Origin: Chryseobacterium sp. YIM B08800
GTDB lineage: Bacteria > Bacteroidota > Bacteroidia > Flavobacteriales > Weeksellaceae
Length of the DNA stretch: 41,473 nt
Assembly: GCF_026163565.1 (NCBI RefSeq)
Contig: NZ_JAPDKN010000046.1
Span: 1 to 41,473, forward strand
Reading direction: 5' to 3'
This document shows, piece after piece, positions 1-10,195 of the stretch; within the stretch, counting starts at the first letter, position 1; each line of letters begins with the position of its first letter. The position numbers and the translations under genes are program-made. Under the pieces are notes generated by a model. It was not told the DNA's origin. It made no database searches and saw only the letters and a program-made list of their open reading frames with translations.

Positions 1-1
1 C

Positions 2-469
2 ATGGCTCTTTTATATCCTCCAACTAGTTTCTCTTTTATTGTTAATGGGATTTCAACAACAGAGGGTATTGACTCCAGATTTCAGTCTATATCTGGTTTA
101 TCAACAGAAATTACAACTGAAGAATATGCAGAAGGAGGCGAGAACAGATTTACTCATCAACTTCCTTTGCGACCAAAATATCCAAATTTAGTTCTTAAAC
201 GTGGGTTAATCGTAAGTTCCGGATTGATAAGCTGGTGCAGAAATGCTATGGAAAACTTCGAGTTTGAACCCAGAGACCTTATTGTTTCTCTTTACGGCGG
301 GCTTCAGTCTACAGCACCTTTAATGGTTTGGAATGTAGTTGGCGCATACCCTGTAAAATGGGAAGTTTCAGAATTCAACGCCGAAGAAAGCAAACTTGCT
401 ATTGAAACCATAGAACTGAAATATAGATATTTCACAATACCCTCATCGTTAGCAAGCTTAGGCTTGTAA
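2..469 (+). CDS. eCIS inner-tube protein (T4 gp19-like, Afp1/Afp5 type)
   Basis: This 155-aa protein has the size and pattern of contractile-tail tube subunits: an N-terminal YPPTSFSFIVNG segment, a central loop with GGENRFTHQLP, and the PNLVLKRGL block near residues 60-70 that is typical of the gp19/TIGR02241 family. Hexamers of such proteins stack into the rigid tube that is driven out when the sheath contracts. It appears complete: the ATG lies at base 2 and the ending LASLGL is normal for the family. It is the first gene of the visible operon; sheath genes and perhaps further tube paralogues probably lie to the left. About 200 bp separate it from the next gene, and that gap carries a long inverted repeat. 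Family assignment is from sequence pattern and position. Confidence 0.9.
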   Translation: MALLYPPTSFSFIVNGISTTEGIDSRFQSISGLSTEITTEEYAEGGENRFTHQLPLRPKYPNLVLKRGLIVSSGLISWCRNAMENFEFEPRDLIVSLYGGLQSTAPLMVWNVVGAYPVKWEVSEFNAEESKLAIETIELKYRYFTIPSSLASLGL

Positions 470-480
470 TTTCTAAATCT

Positions 481-595
481 ATCTAAGCACTTTAAAGTGT
501 GTTAGTTTTCATATAACATTCAGCAAAAATTTTCAGATAAAAAAATAAAGGATTGGTCTATAACAAGACTGAACACACTCTTTATGTGCTTAGAT
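481..595 (+). terminator. Long inverted repeat behind the tube gene (possible attenuator)
   Basis: Arms at 481-503 and 572-595 are near-perfect reverse complements over about 23-24 nt (ATCTAAGCAC at one end, GTGCTTAGAT at the other), separated by about 68 nt and followed by TTTT. The structure starts 12 nt after the tube stop codon. It could end part of the transcription or stabilise the tube mRNA, letting tube be made in excess over the baseplate genes downstream. The role is inferred; the repeat is seen directly. Confidence 0.6.
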
Positions 596-669
596 TTTTA
601 AAAATAAATATGTTAAATCATTGGTTATTAGTGTTTTGAATATTAATAATTGATTAAAAAACAAACGAA

Positions 670-834
670 ATGCCAATAGAAATAAAAGAGCTTCACATTA
701 AAATAAATGTGGACGAAAAAGCAGCCGCTGCAACGCAAACTGCCACTTCTATAGATGAAGAAAAATTGATGCGGGCAATTAGCGAAAGCGTGGAACAGGT
801 AGTAAATATTGAAAAACGTAAAAAAGAAAGATAA
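670..834 (+). CDS. Small DUF5908-type eCIS protein
   Basis: This 54-aa protein begins MPIEIKELHIKINVDE, the signature start of the short DUF5908 proteins found between tube and LysM genes in Bacteroidota contractile injection loci. The rest is polar (residues 16-54, rich in Glu, Lys and Ala) and ends in KRKKER, with no membrane segment or signal peptide. Its TAA stop shares a base with the ATG of the next gene (TAATG at 832-836), so translation of the two is probably coupled. The molecular role of the family is not established to my knowledge; position suggests an assembly or baseplate accessory protein. Confidence 0.75.
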   Translation: MPIEIKELHIKINVDEKAAAATQTATSIDEEKLMRAISESVEQVVNIEKRKKER

Positions 835-1550
835 TGGGAGGAGCACTTCAAAAATTAACAATAGGAACATACGAAAACTCTGATTATCAAAAAAGAATTG
901 ATAACAAGGCTTTTACAGCTTTTATAAATCCTACGGGTTATTCTGTTACTTATAAAACAGAACTTGAACCCGGTCAAGCATTAGGAACAGCTAAAGCCGA
1001 TTTAAAATATGTTGCATCCCCTTCAACTGATTTACAATTAGAATTTCTATTTGATGGTACAGGAGTTACAGAAACCTATTCAGGAAATAAGCTTATCAAT
1101 AAAATTAAAGGGAAAGCTTTTGAAAAAACATCTGTAAAAGATCAGGTTGATGCTTTTTATAAGGCTACAGGTCAGGTTGCAGGTCCTATACATAAACCTT
1201 ACAATGTTATTCTTAATTGGGGTGATTTTGAATTTAAAGGGGTATTAGCAGAATTTACTGTAGAGTATAAGATGTTTGATAATAAGGGACAACCCTTGAG
1301 AGCTATAGGAAAAGCAAAATTTAGTGAATCTATAAGTCCTAAACTAGAGGCAGCGGAGAAAAAAAATAATTCCCCGGATCTTACCCACAAAAGAACTGTA
1401 CAAGACGGAGATACATTACCCTTAATGACCGAAAGGATTTACGGAGATTCTAAGTATTATCTGGAAGTTGCAAAAGCAAATGGTCTTGTCAATTTCAGAC
1501 AATTAAAACCAGGAAGCACATTATATTTTCCACCCTTAAAAAAATCATAA
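834..1550 (+). CDS. LysM-containing tube/baseplate hub adaptor (Afp7/Pvc7-like)
   Basis: The 238-aa protein has two parts. Residues 1-175 form a tube-like beta domain, the 'CIS tube N-terminal' type. Residues 185-235 form a LysM-like module (TVQDGDTLPLMTERIYGDSKYY, then a hydrophobic PGSTLYFPP end). In Afp and PVC the equivalent protein joins the inner tube to the spike; T4 gp53 also uses a LysM fold inside the baseplate, so the LysM here need not bind peptidoglycan. It overlaps the preceding small gene by one base and is followed after one base by the VgrG-like gene, so the three are tightly co-translated. Confidence 0.85.
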   Translation: MGGALQKLTIGTYENSDYQKRIDNKAFTAFINPTGYSVTYKTELEPGQALGTAKADLKYVASPSTDLQLEFLFDGTGVTETYSGNKLINKIKGKAFEKTSVKDQVDAFYKATGQVAGPIHKPYNVILNWGDFEFKGVLAEFTVEYKMFDNKGQPLRAIGKAKFSESISPKLEAAEKKNNSPDLTHKRTVQDGDTLPLMTERIYGDSKYYLEVAKANGLVNFRQLKPGSTLYFPPLKKS

Positions 1551-1551
1551 C

Positions 1552-3297
1552 ATGAACAATAGCGGATACATAAAAACAGCAAAAAATCCAGACCTGGTCA
1601 CATTTAAGGTGATGTCTGGAGGTACAGAGCTGCCGGGAAAATATGGAGTGAAAAGCATCGTGGTAGAAAAAGAAGTCAACAGAATTCCTTATGCCCGCAT
1701 TGTTATTTTAGATGGAAGTGTCCCGGAACAGGATTTCAAACTAAGTAACGAAGAACAGCTTATTCCAGGAAAAGAAATTGAGATCACTGCAGGATATCAT
1801 TCTGAAGAAGAAACCATTTTTAAAGGGGTTGTTGTAAAACATAATATAAAAGTGAGAAGTGGCTCTTCTTACCTCATCATCGAATGTAGAGATAAGGCTG
1901 TAAAAATGACCTTAGGAAGAAAAAGCAAATACTTCTACGACAGTAAAGACAGTGATATCATCGAAGAATTGATTGGTAATAGCGGTGCAACTGCCGATGT
2001 AGAAACGACTTCAAATTCGCATAAAGAGCTGGTTCAGTATCAATCTTCAGACTGGGATTTTATGTTGACCAGAGCACAAGCCAATGGTAAACTATGTTTT
2101 GTTGAAAACGGAACCGTTAAAGTTGCTAAACCGGATTTCAGCGCAAAAGAAGTAGAAACAGTAATTTACGGATCATCTGTCCATGAATTTGACGGAGAGA
2201 TAGACGCAAGAGATCAATTTAATAAAATTACAGCTAAAACCTGGAGCTATACCGATCAGGAACTGACCGAAGTTGAAGCTCAGGATCCTGCAATTAATCT
2301 TAATGGAAATCTTTCATCCGGAGATTTGGCAAAAGTTTTCGGAATTGAAGATCTGCAACTTAAACATGGCGGAAATCTTACCCAAAACGAACTGCAAGAT
2401 TGGAGTAATGCTAAAGCAACTTTCCAGCAATTAGCAAAAACAAGAGGAAGAATACAGTTTCAGGGAATTCCAGAGGTAATACCGGGAGTTACATTAACGG
2501 TTCAGGGAGTCGGAAACCGATTCAACGGAAAAATTTATGTTACAGGTGTTCGTCACGAAATTGTCGATGGAAACTGGCTGGTTGATGCTCAGTTTGGGCT
2601 TTCTCCAACATGGTTTTCAGAAACTTATGATGTAAGCGAAATGCCGGGTTCAGGAATTATTCCTTCAATAAGCGGATTACACATCGGTGTGGTTTCACAA
2701 TTAGAATCAGATCCGGATGGTGAAGACAGAATCTTAGTACAAATCCCAATCATCAATAACGAAGAGGAAGGAATTTGGGCAAGAGTTGCAACGCTGGATG
2801 CAGGAGAAAACAGAGGTTCATTTTTCAGACCGGAAATCGGAGATGAGGTGATCATCGGATTTATTAACGACGATCCCAATGACGCAGTGGTGCTTGGAAT
2901 GTTAAACAGCAGTACAAAACCGGCTCCAATTGTAGCTTCTGACGATAATCACGAAAAAGGATTTGTTACCCGAAGCGAAATGAAAATGATCTTTAATGAT
3001 GATAAAATTTCATACACACTTGAAACTCCAAAAGGCAAAAAAGTGATCTTGGATGAAGATGCCGATGTTATTAAAATAGAAGATGAACATTCTAATATTC
3101 TGACTCTTAATAAAGACGGTATCAGTATCGAAAGCGGAAAAGATATCAAGATCAAAGCAAAAGGCGACATTACGATGGAAGGAGTCAATATCAATGTGAA
3201 AGCAAGTGCTCAGTTGAAAGCAGAAGGCAGCTCAGGTTCTGAACTTAAATCCGGAGCTGTAACCGTGGTAAAAGGATCTCAAGTAAAAATTAATTAA
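1552..3297 (+). CDS. VgrG-like central spike protein (Afp8/Pvc8-like)
   Basis: This 581-aa protein follows the gp27-gp5 fusion plan. Residues about 10-365 resemble the gp27-like hub (EKEVNRIPYARIVILDG at the start, FQGIPEVIPGVTLTVQG near residue 305). Residues about 375-465 form the gp5 OB-fold (GVVSQLESDPDGEDRILVQIP, then GDEVIIGFINDDPNDAVVLG). Residues about 470-581 are a repetitive, charged beta-helix needle rich in KIKAKGDI-type strands. A trimer would close the tube and carry the PAAR tip encoded 2 bp downstream. No extra C-terminal effector domain is present, so cargo is presumably separate. Confidence 0.93.
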   Translation: MNNSGYIKTAKNPDLVTFKVMSGGTELPGKYGVKSIVVEKEVNRIPYARIVILDGSVPEQDFKLSNEEQLIPGKEIEITAGYHSEEETIFKGVVVKHNIKVRSGSSYLIIECRDKAVKMTLGRKSKYFYDSKDSDIIEELIGNSGATADVETTSNSHKELVQYQSSDWDFMLTRAQANGKLCFVENGTVKVAKPDFSAKEVETVIYGSSVHEFDGEIDARDQFNKITAKTWSYTDQELTEVEAQDPAINLNGNLSSGDLAKVFGIEDLQLKHGGNLTQNELQDWSNAKATFQQLAKTRGRIQFQGIPEVIPGVTLTVQGVGNRFNGKIYVTGVRHEIVDGNWLVDAQFGLSPTWFSETYDVSEMPGSGIIPSISGLHIGVVSQLESDPDGEDRILVQIPIINNEEEGIWARVATLDAGENRGSFFRPEIGDEVIIGFINDDPNDAVVLGMLNSSTKPAPIVASDDNHEKGFVTRSEMKMIFNDDKISYTLETPKGKKVILDEDADVIKIEDEHSNILTLNKDGISIESGKDIKIKAKGDITMEGVNINVKASAQLKAEGSSGSELKSGAVTVVKGSQVKIN

Positions 3298-3299
3298 TC

Positions 3300-3590
3300 A
3301 TGAAACCGGCAGCAAGAATTACAGATATGCATACCTGTCCAATGGTAACAGGAACAACTCCACACGTTGGAGGCCCCATTATTCCGGCAGGAGAACCCAC
3401 TGTATTAATCGGTGGAAAACCCGCCGCAAGAGTAGGAGACAAAGCAATATGCACAGGTCCGCCAGATACGATTGCATCAGGATCTTCAAGTGTAATGATC
3501 GGTGGAAAACCCGCCGCAAGAATGGGAGATTCTACAGCACATGGAGGCGTAATATCCGCTGGTGAAGCTACTGTTTTAATAGGTGGATAA
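3300..3590 (+). CDS. PAAR-domain spike-tip protein
   Basis: The 96-aa protein is a single PAAR domain: MKPAARITDMHTCP at the start, two IGGKPAAR blocks near residues 37 and 65, and the ending GEATVLIGG. Histidines and cysteines (H11, C13, C51, H80) are placed to bind the structural metal of PAAR cones. It sharpens the VgrG trimer and starts 2 bp after the VgrG stop, the usual pairing. There is no C-terminal toxin extension. Confidence 0.93.
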   Translation: MKPAARITDMHTCPMVTGTTPHVGGPIIPAGEPTVLIGGKPAARVGDKAICTGPPDTIASGSSSVMIGGKPAARMGDSTAHGGVISAGEATVLIGG

Positions 3591-3743
3591 TATTTAAACA
3601 CAGGTTTATATAATGATAAACTGCATTTAAATAATATTCAACTCAAGTAAAAAGTAAAACATCAATAACAAAACAGTTAGAAAAACTAAAACTCTATGTT
3701 ACAGATGCAAAATGCTATAACTAAACATAATACAAAATAACGT

Positions 3744-4154
3744 ATGAAAATAAATACAGATTTTTTAGGGACAGGCTGGAGTTTTCCGCCTGAGTTTAAT
3801 GAGACTGAAGGAAAACTGGCAATGACCTCCGATGTAGAAGACATCAATAATAGTCTTATTATTTTATTGTCAACAAGACCGGGCGAACGTGTAATGTTCC
3901 CCGATTACGGATGTGATCTGCAGGAAATGCTCTTTAGTCCTCTAGACTTAACATTGATTACCCAAATGAAAGGAATCATTGAGCGTGCCATTTTATACCA
4001 TGAGCCTAGAATAAACATTTTAAGTATTGAAATCGACACCCAAGAAGAACTTGAAGGAGAAGTTTTAATAACAGTTGACTACGAAGTAAGAAATACCAAT
4101 ACAAGAAGCAATATTGTTTTTCCTTTTTATAGAGAGGAAGCAACTGAAATATAA
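3744..4154 (+). CDS. gp25-like baseplate wedge protein (GPW/gp25 family, Afp9-like)
   Basis: The 136-aa protein matches the gp25 family plan: an N-terminal GTGWSFPPEF, then STRPGERVMFPDYGCDL near residues 47-62 (the conserved R-P-G-E-R-x-x-x-P-x-F/Y-G block), and a C-terminal beta sheet. gp25 proteins form the core wedge that starts sheath assembly. A gap of 153 bp precedes it, with no strong structure seen. It is followed after 88 bp by the baseplate-J gene. Confidence 0.93.
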   Translation: MKINTDFLGTGWSFPPEFNETEGKLAMTSDVEDINNSLIILLSTRPGERVMFPDYGCDLQEMLFSPLDLTLITQMKGIIERAILYHEPRINILSIEIDTQEELEGEVLITVDYEVRNTNTRSNIVFPFYREEATEI

Positions 4155-4242
4155 TGAATTACGGGATGTCTGTAGCCATTTTGAATACTACCAACATTAC
4201 AATAAGTATTGCATCTGACCATAGAAAGATAAATATAAACAA

Positions 4243-7200
4243 ATGAAAAAAACAGATACATTTTCACATTACCGTGAAGGAAAATCACAAATGCAGCGCT
4301 TTTTAGCAGAATTAGATCCGGGCAATCTTGAATTACACGATTTCGATTTGTTTGATTGGCTATTGTTCGCAAATAACTTTGCGAGACGTGTAAACTATTT
4401 TGACAAAGATGATAATACAACACCAAAAGGAAACTGGGGAAACTTCTTCCTGGGTGATGATACCGATGCTATCCCACGTAGAGAAAGTGTTGAGTACAAA
4501 AGTATGAAAAAACAGGTTGCAGATTTGATGTCCCAGTTTGAGCAAGACAGCAACTTAACACCCCATTTAACATTATTTGTCTGCTTTTTAAAATTATTAG
4601 ATTTTTCAAAAAAAGCTTTCAATAATTTAACGAAAAGGCATTTGGATTTTTATTATAATGAAATACTTCAAATTGAAAAAAATGATGCCAAATCAGACAA
4701 AGTTTATGTGATTTTTGAATTGGCAAAAAAAGCGCTTCAGGAAAAAATTTCAACCGGAACATTGCTGGATGGCGATAAAGATGCTGGTGGAAAAAAACGG
4801 GTTTACAAAACGAATGATGACCTTATTGCCAATCAAGCAAAAGTTGTCGAGGTAAAAAGTTTTTTAAACGACGGTAAAGAAAGAGAGCTGAAAATGGCTC
4901 CGAAAGCAAATACTGCAGATGGTCTTGGTGATAAATTACCGGAAGAAAGCAATTATTGGTGGCCTTTCGGATACAACGCTAATGAAACAATTGCAGAAAA
5001 AAAATCTATTTACAAAGAGCTTCCAAAAGCTAAACTGGGATTCTCGGTGGCGTCATCTTTATTTGATTTAAAAGAAGGTGAAAGAACGGTAACTCTTACA
5101 ATCGTTTTTGAGGAAAATTCAGCGCAAAAACTGCATGGTATTGAGGATGAAGATATTATAAACAATATCAAAGTGCTTTGTAGTGGAGAAAAAGAATGGT
5201 TATCTGGTGTTCCTTTAGAATGTCTTCAAAACGAAGAAGACATATTAAAGCTTTCTTTTACATTACCTAGAGATTTCCAGCCGGTTGTAAAGTACAATAA
5301 GGAAGTTTTGCTGGAAACTTTTCAGACCAATTTCCCTGTTGTAAGGTTTATGATTGAAGGAGAAAAGTACTACAATGTTTACGAAGCTCTTTCAGAAACA
5401 TTAGTAAAAAACATAGAAATAGCGGTTGATGTAAAAGGGGTAAAATCTATTGAGATAGAAAATGATAATGGTGCATTAAATTCAGAAAAACCTTATTATC
5501 CATTCACTGCACAGCCGATTAAAGGGTCTAATTTTTTTATTAAATGTCCTGAAATGTTTTCTAAAAAATGGGAAAATGCAGACATCACCATTAATTGGAA
5601 AAATACTCCGGAATCTATAGCAGGTTTATACAGCGGGTATGTCATTAACCCTAATCAAAATGTCAGCTTGGCAGATTATCAAAAATTAACAACTTCGATT
5701 GTAGGTTCTGATGGTTATTTTAAAGCAGATACAGCATTACTACACAAAGAGATTTGGTATACGAAAGCTAATAATATTGATGTATTTAAAAAAATAGAAG
5801 GTGCGGGTTATCAAACTCAATTTTCTATCAAGAATAATGATGATGATAAATCTGGTACAAGTGAATCGATTAGATTAACGTTCAACCAATCTTCATTACA
5901 GGATGTGTATCCTAAACTGTATACATTGGCGTTATCAAGTGATTCGAAAGCAGAAAAACTGATTCCAAACGAGCCGTATATTCCTTTTGCGGAAGATATT
6001 GAGCTGAATTATAGTGCGAAAGATTCTGTTTATTTGAATTTAAAAACAGGTTCTGAAGGAGAAGTTGTAAAAAGCGAAGACGTACAATTGTATCACGAAG
6101 ATGTATTCGGACAATACGAAAAAGAGGCTAAAATACAGGAAATTGTTCCGGTTCATAAAAATGGAGGTGAATTATACATCGGTCTGGAAGCAACTCCACA
6201 AACAACCGTTTCACTATTGATCCAGATGTTGGAAGGAAGTGAAAACCCTTTAGCTGATACTTTCGATGAAAAAGAGTTTATAGAATGGAGCATTCTTTCC
6301 GGCAATACATGGATTGATCTTTCGGGTAATATCCTGCAGAATGAAACCAGAAAATTTTTAGAATCTGGCATTGTAAAGTTTAAAATTTCTAAAGATATCA
6401 ACACCAGTCACACAAGATTTACTGACGGATTGGTTTGGGTCAGAGCGAGATCACAAAGAAGCTATGATGCAGTTTGCAAAATTCAGGGAATTTATACTCA
6501 GGCAGTTTTAGCGACATTCCAGAATCAGGATAATGATTTATCTCATTTAAATAACGGATTAGGTGCAGAAACCATTTCTAAACTCATCACAAGAGTTGCT
6601 CAGATAAAATCTGTTGATCAGCCCTACAACTCGTTTGGCGGTAAATACCAGGAAACAGATCCTGAGTTTTACAGACGTGTAAGTGAAAGATTGAGACACA
6701 AGCACAGAGCAATCACACAATGGGATTACGAGCATTTGGTTTTGCAGGAATTTCCGGAAGTTTTTAAGGTGAAATGTTTAAATCATACCTCCGAAAAATC
6801 TTACATGGCTCCGGGTTATGTAACCTTGATGGTGGTACCGAATATTAAAAATAAAAATGCTTTTGATGTTTATCAGCCAAGAGTAAGCAGAGCAACACTG
6901 AATAAAATCCAGAATTATGTAAACGAATTAAATACAATGCATGTTGATGCTCAGGTAATTAATCCAAATTACAAAGAAGCAAAAGTAGAGGCGAAGGTGA
7001 AATTCTTTGAGCAGTATGACGAAACATTTTATCTGAAACAATTAGATGAAGATATCAAAAAATACATCTCTCCTTGGGCTTTTACAGATGCAAAAGAAAT
7101 TGATTTTAATGTGGTTCTGAATGTTAATCAGCTTGTTAGCTACTTAGAGCAGTTACCTTATGTAGATTACATTGATGAAGTGAAGATATCGGTGAATGAT

Positions 7201-7299
7201 GAGCTGCAAAAACAGGCTTTAATAGAAGTAGATCCGAAATCAATTTTGGTTTCTGCCAAAGAACACAAAGTTAGCATTACAAATCAAGTATGTATTTAA
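4243..7299 (+). CDS. Baseplate J-like wedge protein (gp6/Afp11-like)
   Basis: This 1018-aa protein is the large baseplate wedge. The diagnostic part is the C-terminal region: YQETDPEFYRRVSERLRHK from about residue 803, followed by RAITQWDYEHLVLQEFPEV, the pattern of Baseplate-J/gp6 homologues in eCIS, and then a small alpha/beta domain near residues 920-1000. The long middle (residues 200-760) is beta-rich and not recognisable by eye. It lies between the gp25-like gene and the second wedge gene, the conserved order in Afp-type loci. A dimer with the next protein would form the ring from which fibres project. Confidence 0.88.
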   Translation: MKKTDTFSHYREGKSQMQRFLAELDPGNLELHDFDLFDWLLFANNFARRVNYFDKDDNTTPKGNWGNFFLGDDTDAIPRRESVEYKSMKKQVADLMSQFEQDSNLTPHLTLFVCFLKLLDFSKKAFNNLTKRHLDFYYNEILQIEKNDAKSDKVYVIFELAKKALQEKISTGTLLDGDKDAGGKKRVYKTNDDLIANQAKVVEVKSFLNDGKERELKMAPKANTADGLGDKLPEESNYWWPFGYNANETIAEKKSIYKELPKAKLGFSVASSLFDLKEGERTVTLTIVFEENSAQKLHGIEDEDIINNIKVLCSGEKEWLSGVPLECLQNEEDILKLSFTLPRDFQPVVKYNKEVLLETFQTNFPVVRFMIEGEKYYNVYEALSETLVKNIEIAVDVKGVKSIEIENDNGALNSEKPYYPFTAQPIKGSNFFIKCPEMFSKKWENADITINWKNTPESIAGLYSGYVINPNQNVSLADYQKLTTSIVGSDGYFKADTALLHKEIWYTKANNIDVFKKIEGAGYQTQFSIKNNDDDKSGTSESIRLTFNQSSLQDVYPKLYTLALSSDSKAEKLIPNEPYIPFAEDIELNYSAKDSVYLNLKTGSEGEVVKSEDVQLYHEDVFGQYEKEAKIQEIVPVHKNGGELYIGLEATPQTTVSLLIQMLEGSENPLADTFDEKEFIEWSILSGNTWIDLSGNILQNETRKFLESGIVKFKISKDINTSHTRFTDGLVWVRARSQRSYDAVCKIQGIYTQAVLATFQNQDNDLSHLNNGLGAETISKLITRVAQIKSVDQPYNSFGGKYQETDPEFYRRVSERLRHKHRAITQWDYEHLVLQEFPEVFKVKCLNHTSEKSYMAPGYVTLMVVPNIKNKNAFDVYQPRVSRATLNKIQNYVNELNTMHVDAQVINPNYKEAKVEAKVKFFEQYDETFYLKQLDEDIKKYISPWAFTDAKEIDFNVVLNVNQLVSYLEQLPYVDYIDEVKISVNDELQKQALIEVDPKSILVSAKEHKVSITNQVCI

Positions 7300-7323
7300 T
7301 TATAAATAGAAGAAAACATAATC

Positions 7324-10182
7324 ATGTCAGAAAATAAGCACATTAGTATACCCAAAAATATAGAAACTGAAGACCAGAATGATTTTCATTTTCTACGCAA
7401 AACAGGTATTGAATACATCGAAAAGTTAGGAGGAAAACTCTGGACTGATTACAATTCTCATGATCCTGGTATTACCACTCTGGAAGTTTTAAGCTATGCC
7501 ATCACAGATCTTGGGATGAGAATGAATCTGAATATGGAAGATATCTTGACTTCTGAAGACGAAAAGAAAGATATTCATACCCAGTTTTTAAAAGCTACAG
7601 AAATTCTGCCTTCAAGACCTTTAACAGAGCTTGATTACAGAAAATTATTTATCGATATCAGCATGGCTTCTGGGCATAAAAGACCCATTCGAGATTGCTG
7701 GTTGGTTGCCAAAACCGAAACATTGTATGTTGATTGCGAAACCGGAAATCTCGATTTTAAACCTATCGGAAAAAAGACAAAAGATTTTAAGGTAAAAGGA
7801 ATGTATGATCTTTATGTAGATTATGCCGAAGATATTGATGTTGATACCGTTGTTGATGGTATTGGATGCGAGATATCTAATATCAATACTAAAATATTAG
7901 ACCGTTATCACGCTAATAGAAGCCTTTGTGAAGATTTAGCGGAAATTAAAAAAGTCGAAATTCAAAAAGTTGCTGTTTGTGCCCGTATCGGAATTGTCAA
8001 CAAAGCCGACGAAGAATTGGTGCATGCTAAAGTAATCAGAGCAGTCAATAATTATTTGTCTCCGGAAGTTCATTTTTATTCACTGAAGCAGATGCTCGAC
8101 AGAGGTTTTACTACAGATCAGATTTTTGAAGGACCTCTTTTGGATAATGGTTTTATTGATACTGAAGAACTTAGAAAGAGCCAATTAAGAACAGAAGTTC
8201 GTCTTTCGGATATCATCAGCGAAATCATGAAGATTGATGGTGTGAAAGAAATTCATGAAATTTCTATTGCGGGTTGTGATAGTTTGGTAAAACAAAACAA
8301 CGACTGGCTGATCTGTATTGAAAAAGGCAGAAAACCGGAATTGTGTGAGCTGAGTTCATTTAGTTACAGCAAAGGGTCTCTACCGTTGAATATCAATAAA
8401 GAAAAAGTTCAGAATTATATTGAAACTCTTAAAAGAGAAGAAGAAGTTCTGAGAGAAGACGCAAGACAAAATAAAGAATTGACTTTACCGCAAGGAACTT
8501 CTTATGATATAGCCAATTATGCGACTATTTTAAATGAGTTTCCGGACACTTATGGAGTCGGAATATCAGGAATTATAGGAAATCAAAATCCTAAAAGGGA
8601 AGCTTTGGCAAAACAATTAAAAGGTTATTTATTGTTTTTTGATCAAATTCTTGCCGGTTATTTCAAACACCTTGAGAAAGTAAAAGAAGTATTAAGCGTA
8701 AATGGTGATTTAAAGAGAACGTATTTCACACAAGCTCTTAAAAATATCAAAGGCTTTGATGAATTGGTTTCTGATTATGATACCGAAAATGAAGATCAGC
8801 TTACAGATTCATTGTACGAAGAGCTTGATAATAGTGTAGAAAGAAGAAACGAAGTTTTAGATCATTTGATTTCCCGTTTTGCAGAAACATTCAGCGATTA
8901 TACTTTCCTGATGAAATCATTATACGGAAATTCTACTGACGAAATTGTTTTAAGCAATAAAGAAAACTTCTTAAACGAATATACATCATTAAGTAAAGAC
9001 CGTGGATTAGGATATAATTACACCTTATTTTCAGATACAGATATTTGGAATACGACTAATATTTCCGGTGCACAAAAAAGGATTGCCCGTTTGTTGGGGC
9101 TTAAAGATTACACCCAAAGAACTTTATCTCAATCGCCTGTTTCAATTATTAAAACACCTATCGGTAGCAATAAATTTACCTACACCTGGAAGATAAAAGA
9201 TGCAGAAAGCAATATTGTTTTATCGTCTGTAAATTCCTATAAAATTGAGTACGCTGCAACCAGAAATCTGAATGAAGCAATTTATCAGACCATTCAAATA
9301 GATCAGGAAGACCTTAAGAATGCATTAGAACAACTAAAAGAGGATGACGAAAACCTTGCAGATACAATCAATCAATTAAGAGAGTGTAAAAATAATTTCT
9401 GTTTAATTGGAAATATCAAAATTCGTGTTTCGTTGAACGATAACTTCTATCTTGAGATTGTAGATGATCCTGTTAAGCAAAATGTAATCGCTACCCACAA
9501 AAAAACAAATCCTTATTCTGATTTAGGAGAATTAAAAAAAGGAATTGTGAATCTGGTAGATTATTTAAAATATGGTTTCACAGAAGAAGGAATTTTCCTT
9601 GTTGAGCATTTATTATTAAAACCGACAGCTAAAGATTATAAACTCATGGGCGGAATCGGATGTATGTCGATTGGGGAAACTTTTAGAATTGCATACGACC
9701 TTCAGGAAGATTCTTCTATTGCAAATCCTTCTCTGGCAGATCCTATAAAATATTCAGAAGCGCTTATGAGTTCTTGTGAAGATTGCGAAATTGATGTTTA
9801 TGATCCTTATACTTTCCGCGTAAGTGTCGTTCTTCCGGGCTTTGCCTATCGTTTTCAGGATCCTGATTTCAGACGTTATGCCGAAACAGTGATCAGACAG
9901 GAAATTCCGGCTCACGTTTTAGCAAAAATCTGCTGGGTTGGAGATCGATTCGAAACTGAAGCCGCTCAAAACGACTTAGCCGATTTTGAAGTTGCATTTA
10001 AAAAATATCTTTCAGATAAAGCCAAAAACAACACGGCAACTTTAGGACAAAGTATTCATGATGTAGTAAAAGCTCTTACTTACCTGAACAATATTTATCG
10101 ACCAGGAAAACTTCTGGATTGTGCGATGGAAGATGACGAAGACTCAGACGGAAAAATAATTTTAGGACAATCAAACATATAA
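7324..10182 (+). CDS. Second baseplate wedge protein (Afp12/Pvc12-like)
   Basis: The 952-aa protein carries the N-terminal signature LWTDYNSHDPGITTLEVL (residues about 39-56) followed by SYAITDLGMRM, characteristic of the large Afp12-type wedge proteins next to baseplate J in Bacteroidota eCIS. The rest has no motif that I recognise. It starts 24 bp after the baseplate-J stop and ends 13 bp before the next gene, so it is part of the same operon. Its closest functional analogue is probably T4 gp7. Confidence 0.82.
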   Translation: MSENKHISIPKNIETEDQNDFHFLRKTGIEYIEKLGGKLWTDYNSHDPGITTLEVLSYAITDLGMRMNLNMEDILTSEDEKKDIHTQFLKATEILPSRPLTELDYRKLFIDISMASGHKRPIRDCWLVAKTETLYVDCETGNLDFKPIGKKTKDFKVKGMYDLYVDYAEDIDVDTVVDGIGCEISNINTKILDRYHANRSLCEDLAEIKKVEIQKVAVCARIGIVNKADEELVHAKVIRAVNNYLSPEVHFYSLKQMLDRGFTTDQIFEGPLLDNGFIDTEELRKSQLRTEVRLSDIISEIMKIDGVKEIHEISIAGCDSLVKQNNDWLICIEKGRKPELCELSSFSYSKGSLPLNINKEKVQNYIETLKREEEVLREDARQNKELTLPQGTSYDIANYATILNEFPDTYGVGISGIIGNQNPKREALAKQLKGYLLFFDQILAGYFKHLEKVKEVLSVNGDLKRTYFTQALKNIKGFDELVSDYDTENEDQLTDSLYEELDNSVERRNEVLDHLISRFAETFSDYTFLMKSLYGNSTDEIVLSNKENFLNEYTSLSKDRGLGYNYTLFSDTDIWNTTNISGAQKRIARLLGLKDYTQRTLSQSPVSIIKTPIGSNKFTYTWKIKDAESNIVLSSVNSYKIEYAATRNLNEAIYQTIQIDQEDLKNALEQLKEDDENLADTINQLRECKNNFCLIGNIKIRVSLNDNFYLEIVDDPVKQNVIATHKKTNPYSDLGELKKGIVNLVDYLKYGFTEEGIFLVEHLLLKPTAKDYKLMGGIGCMSIGETFRIAYDLQEDSSIANPSLADPIKYSEALMSSCEDCEIDVYDPYTFRVSVVLPGFAYRFQDPDFRRYAETVIRQEIPAHVLAKICWVGDRFETEAAQNDLADFEVAFKKYLSDKAKNNTATLGQSIHDVVKALTYLNNIYRPGKLLDCAMEDDEDSDGKIILGQSNI

Positions 10183-10195
10183 AAATCTAAAAACA

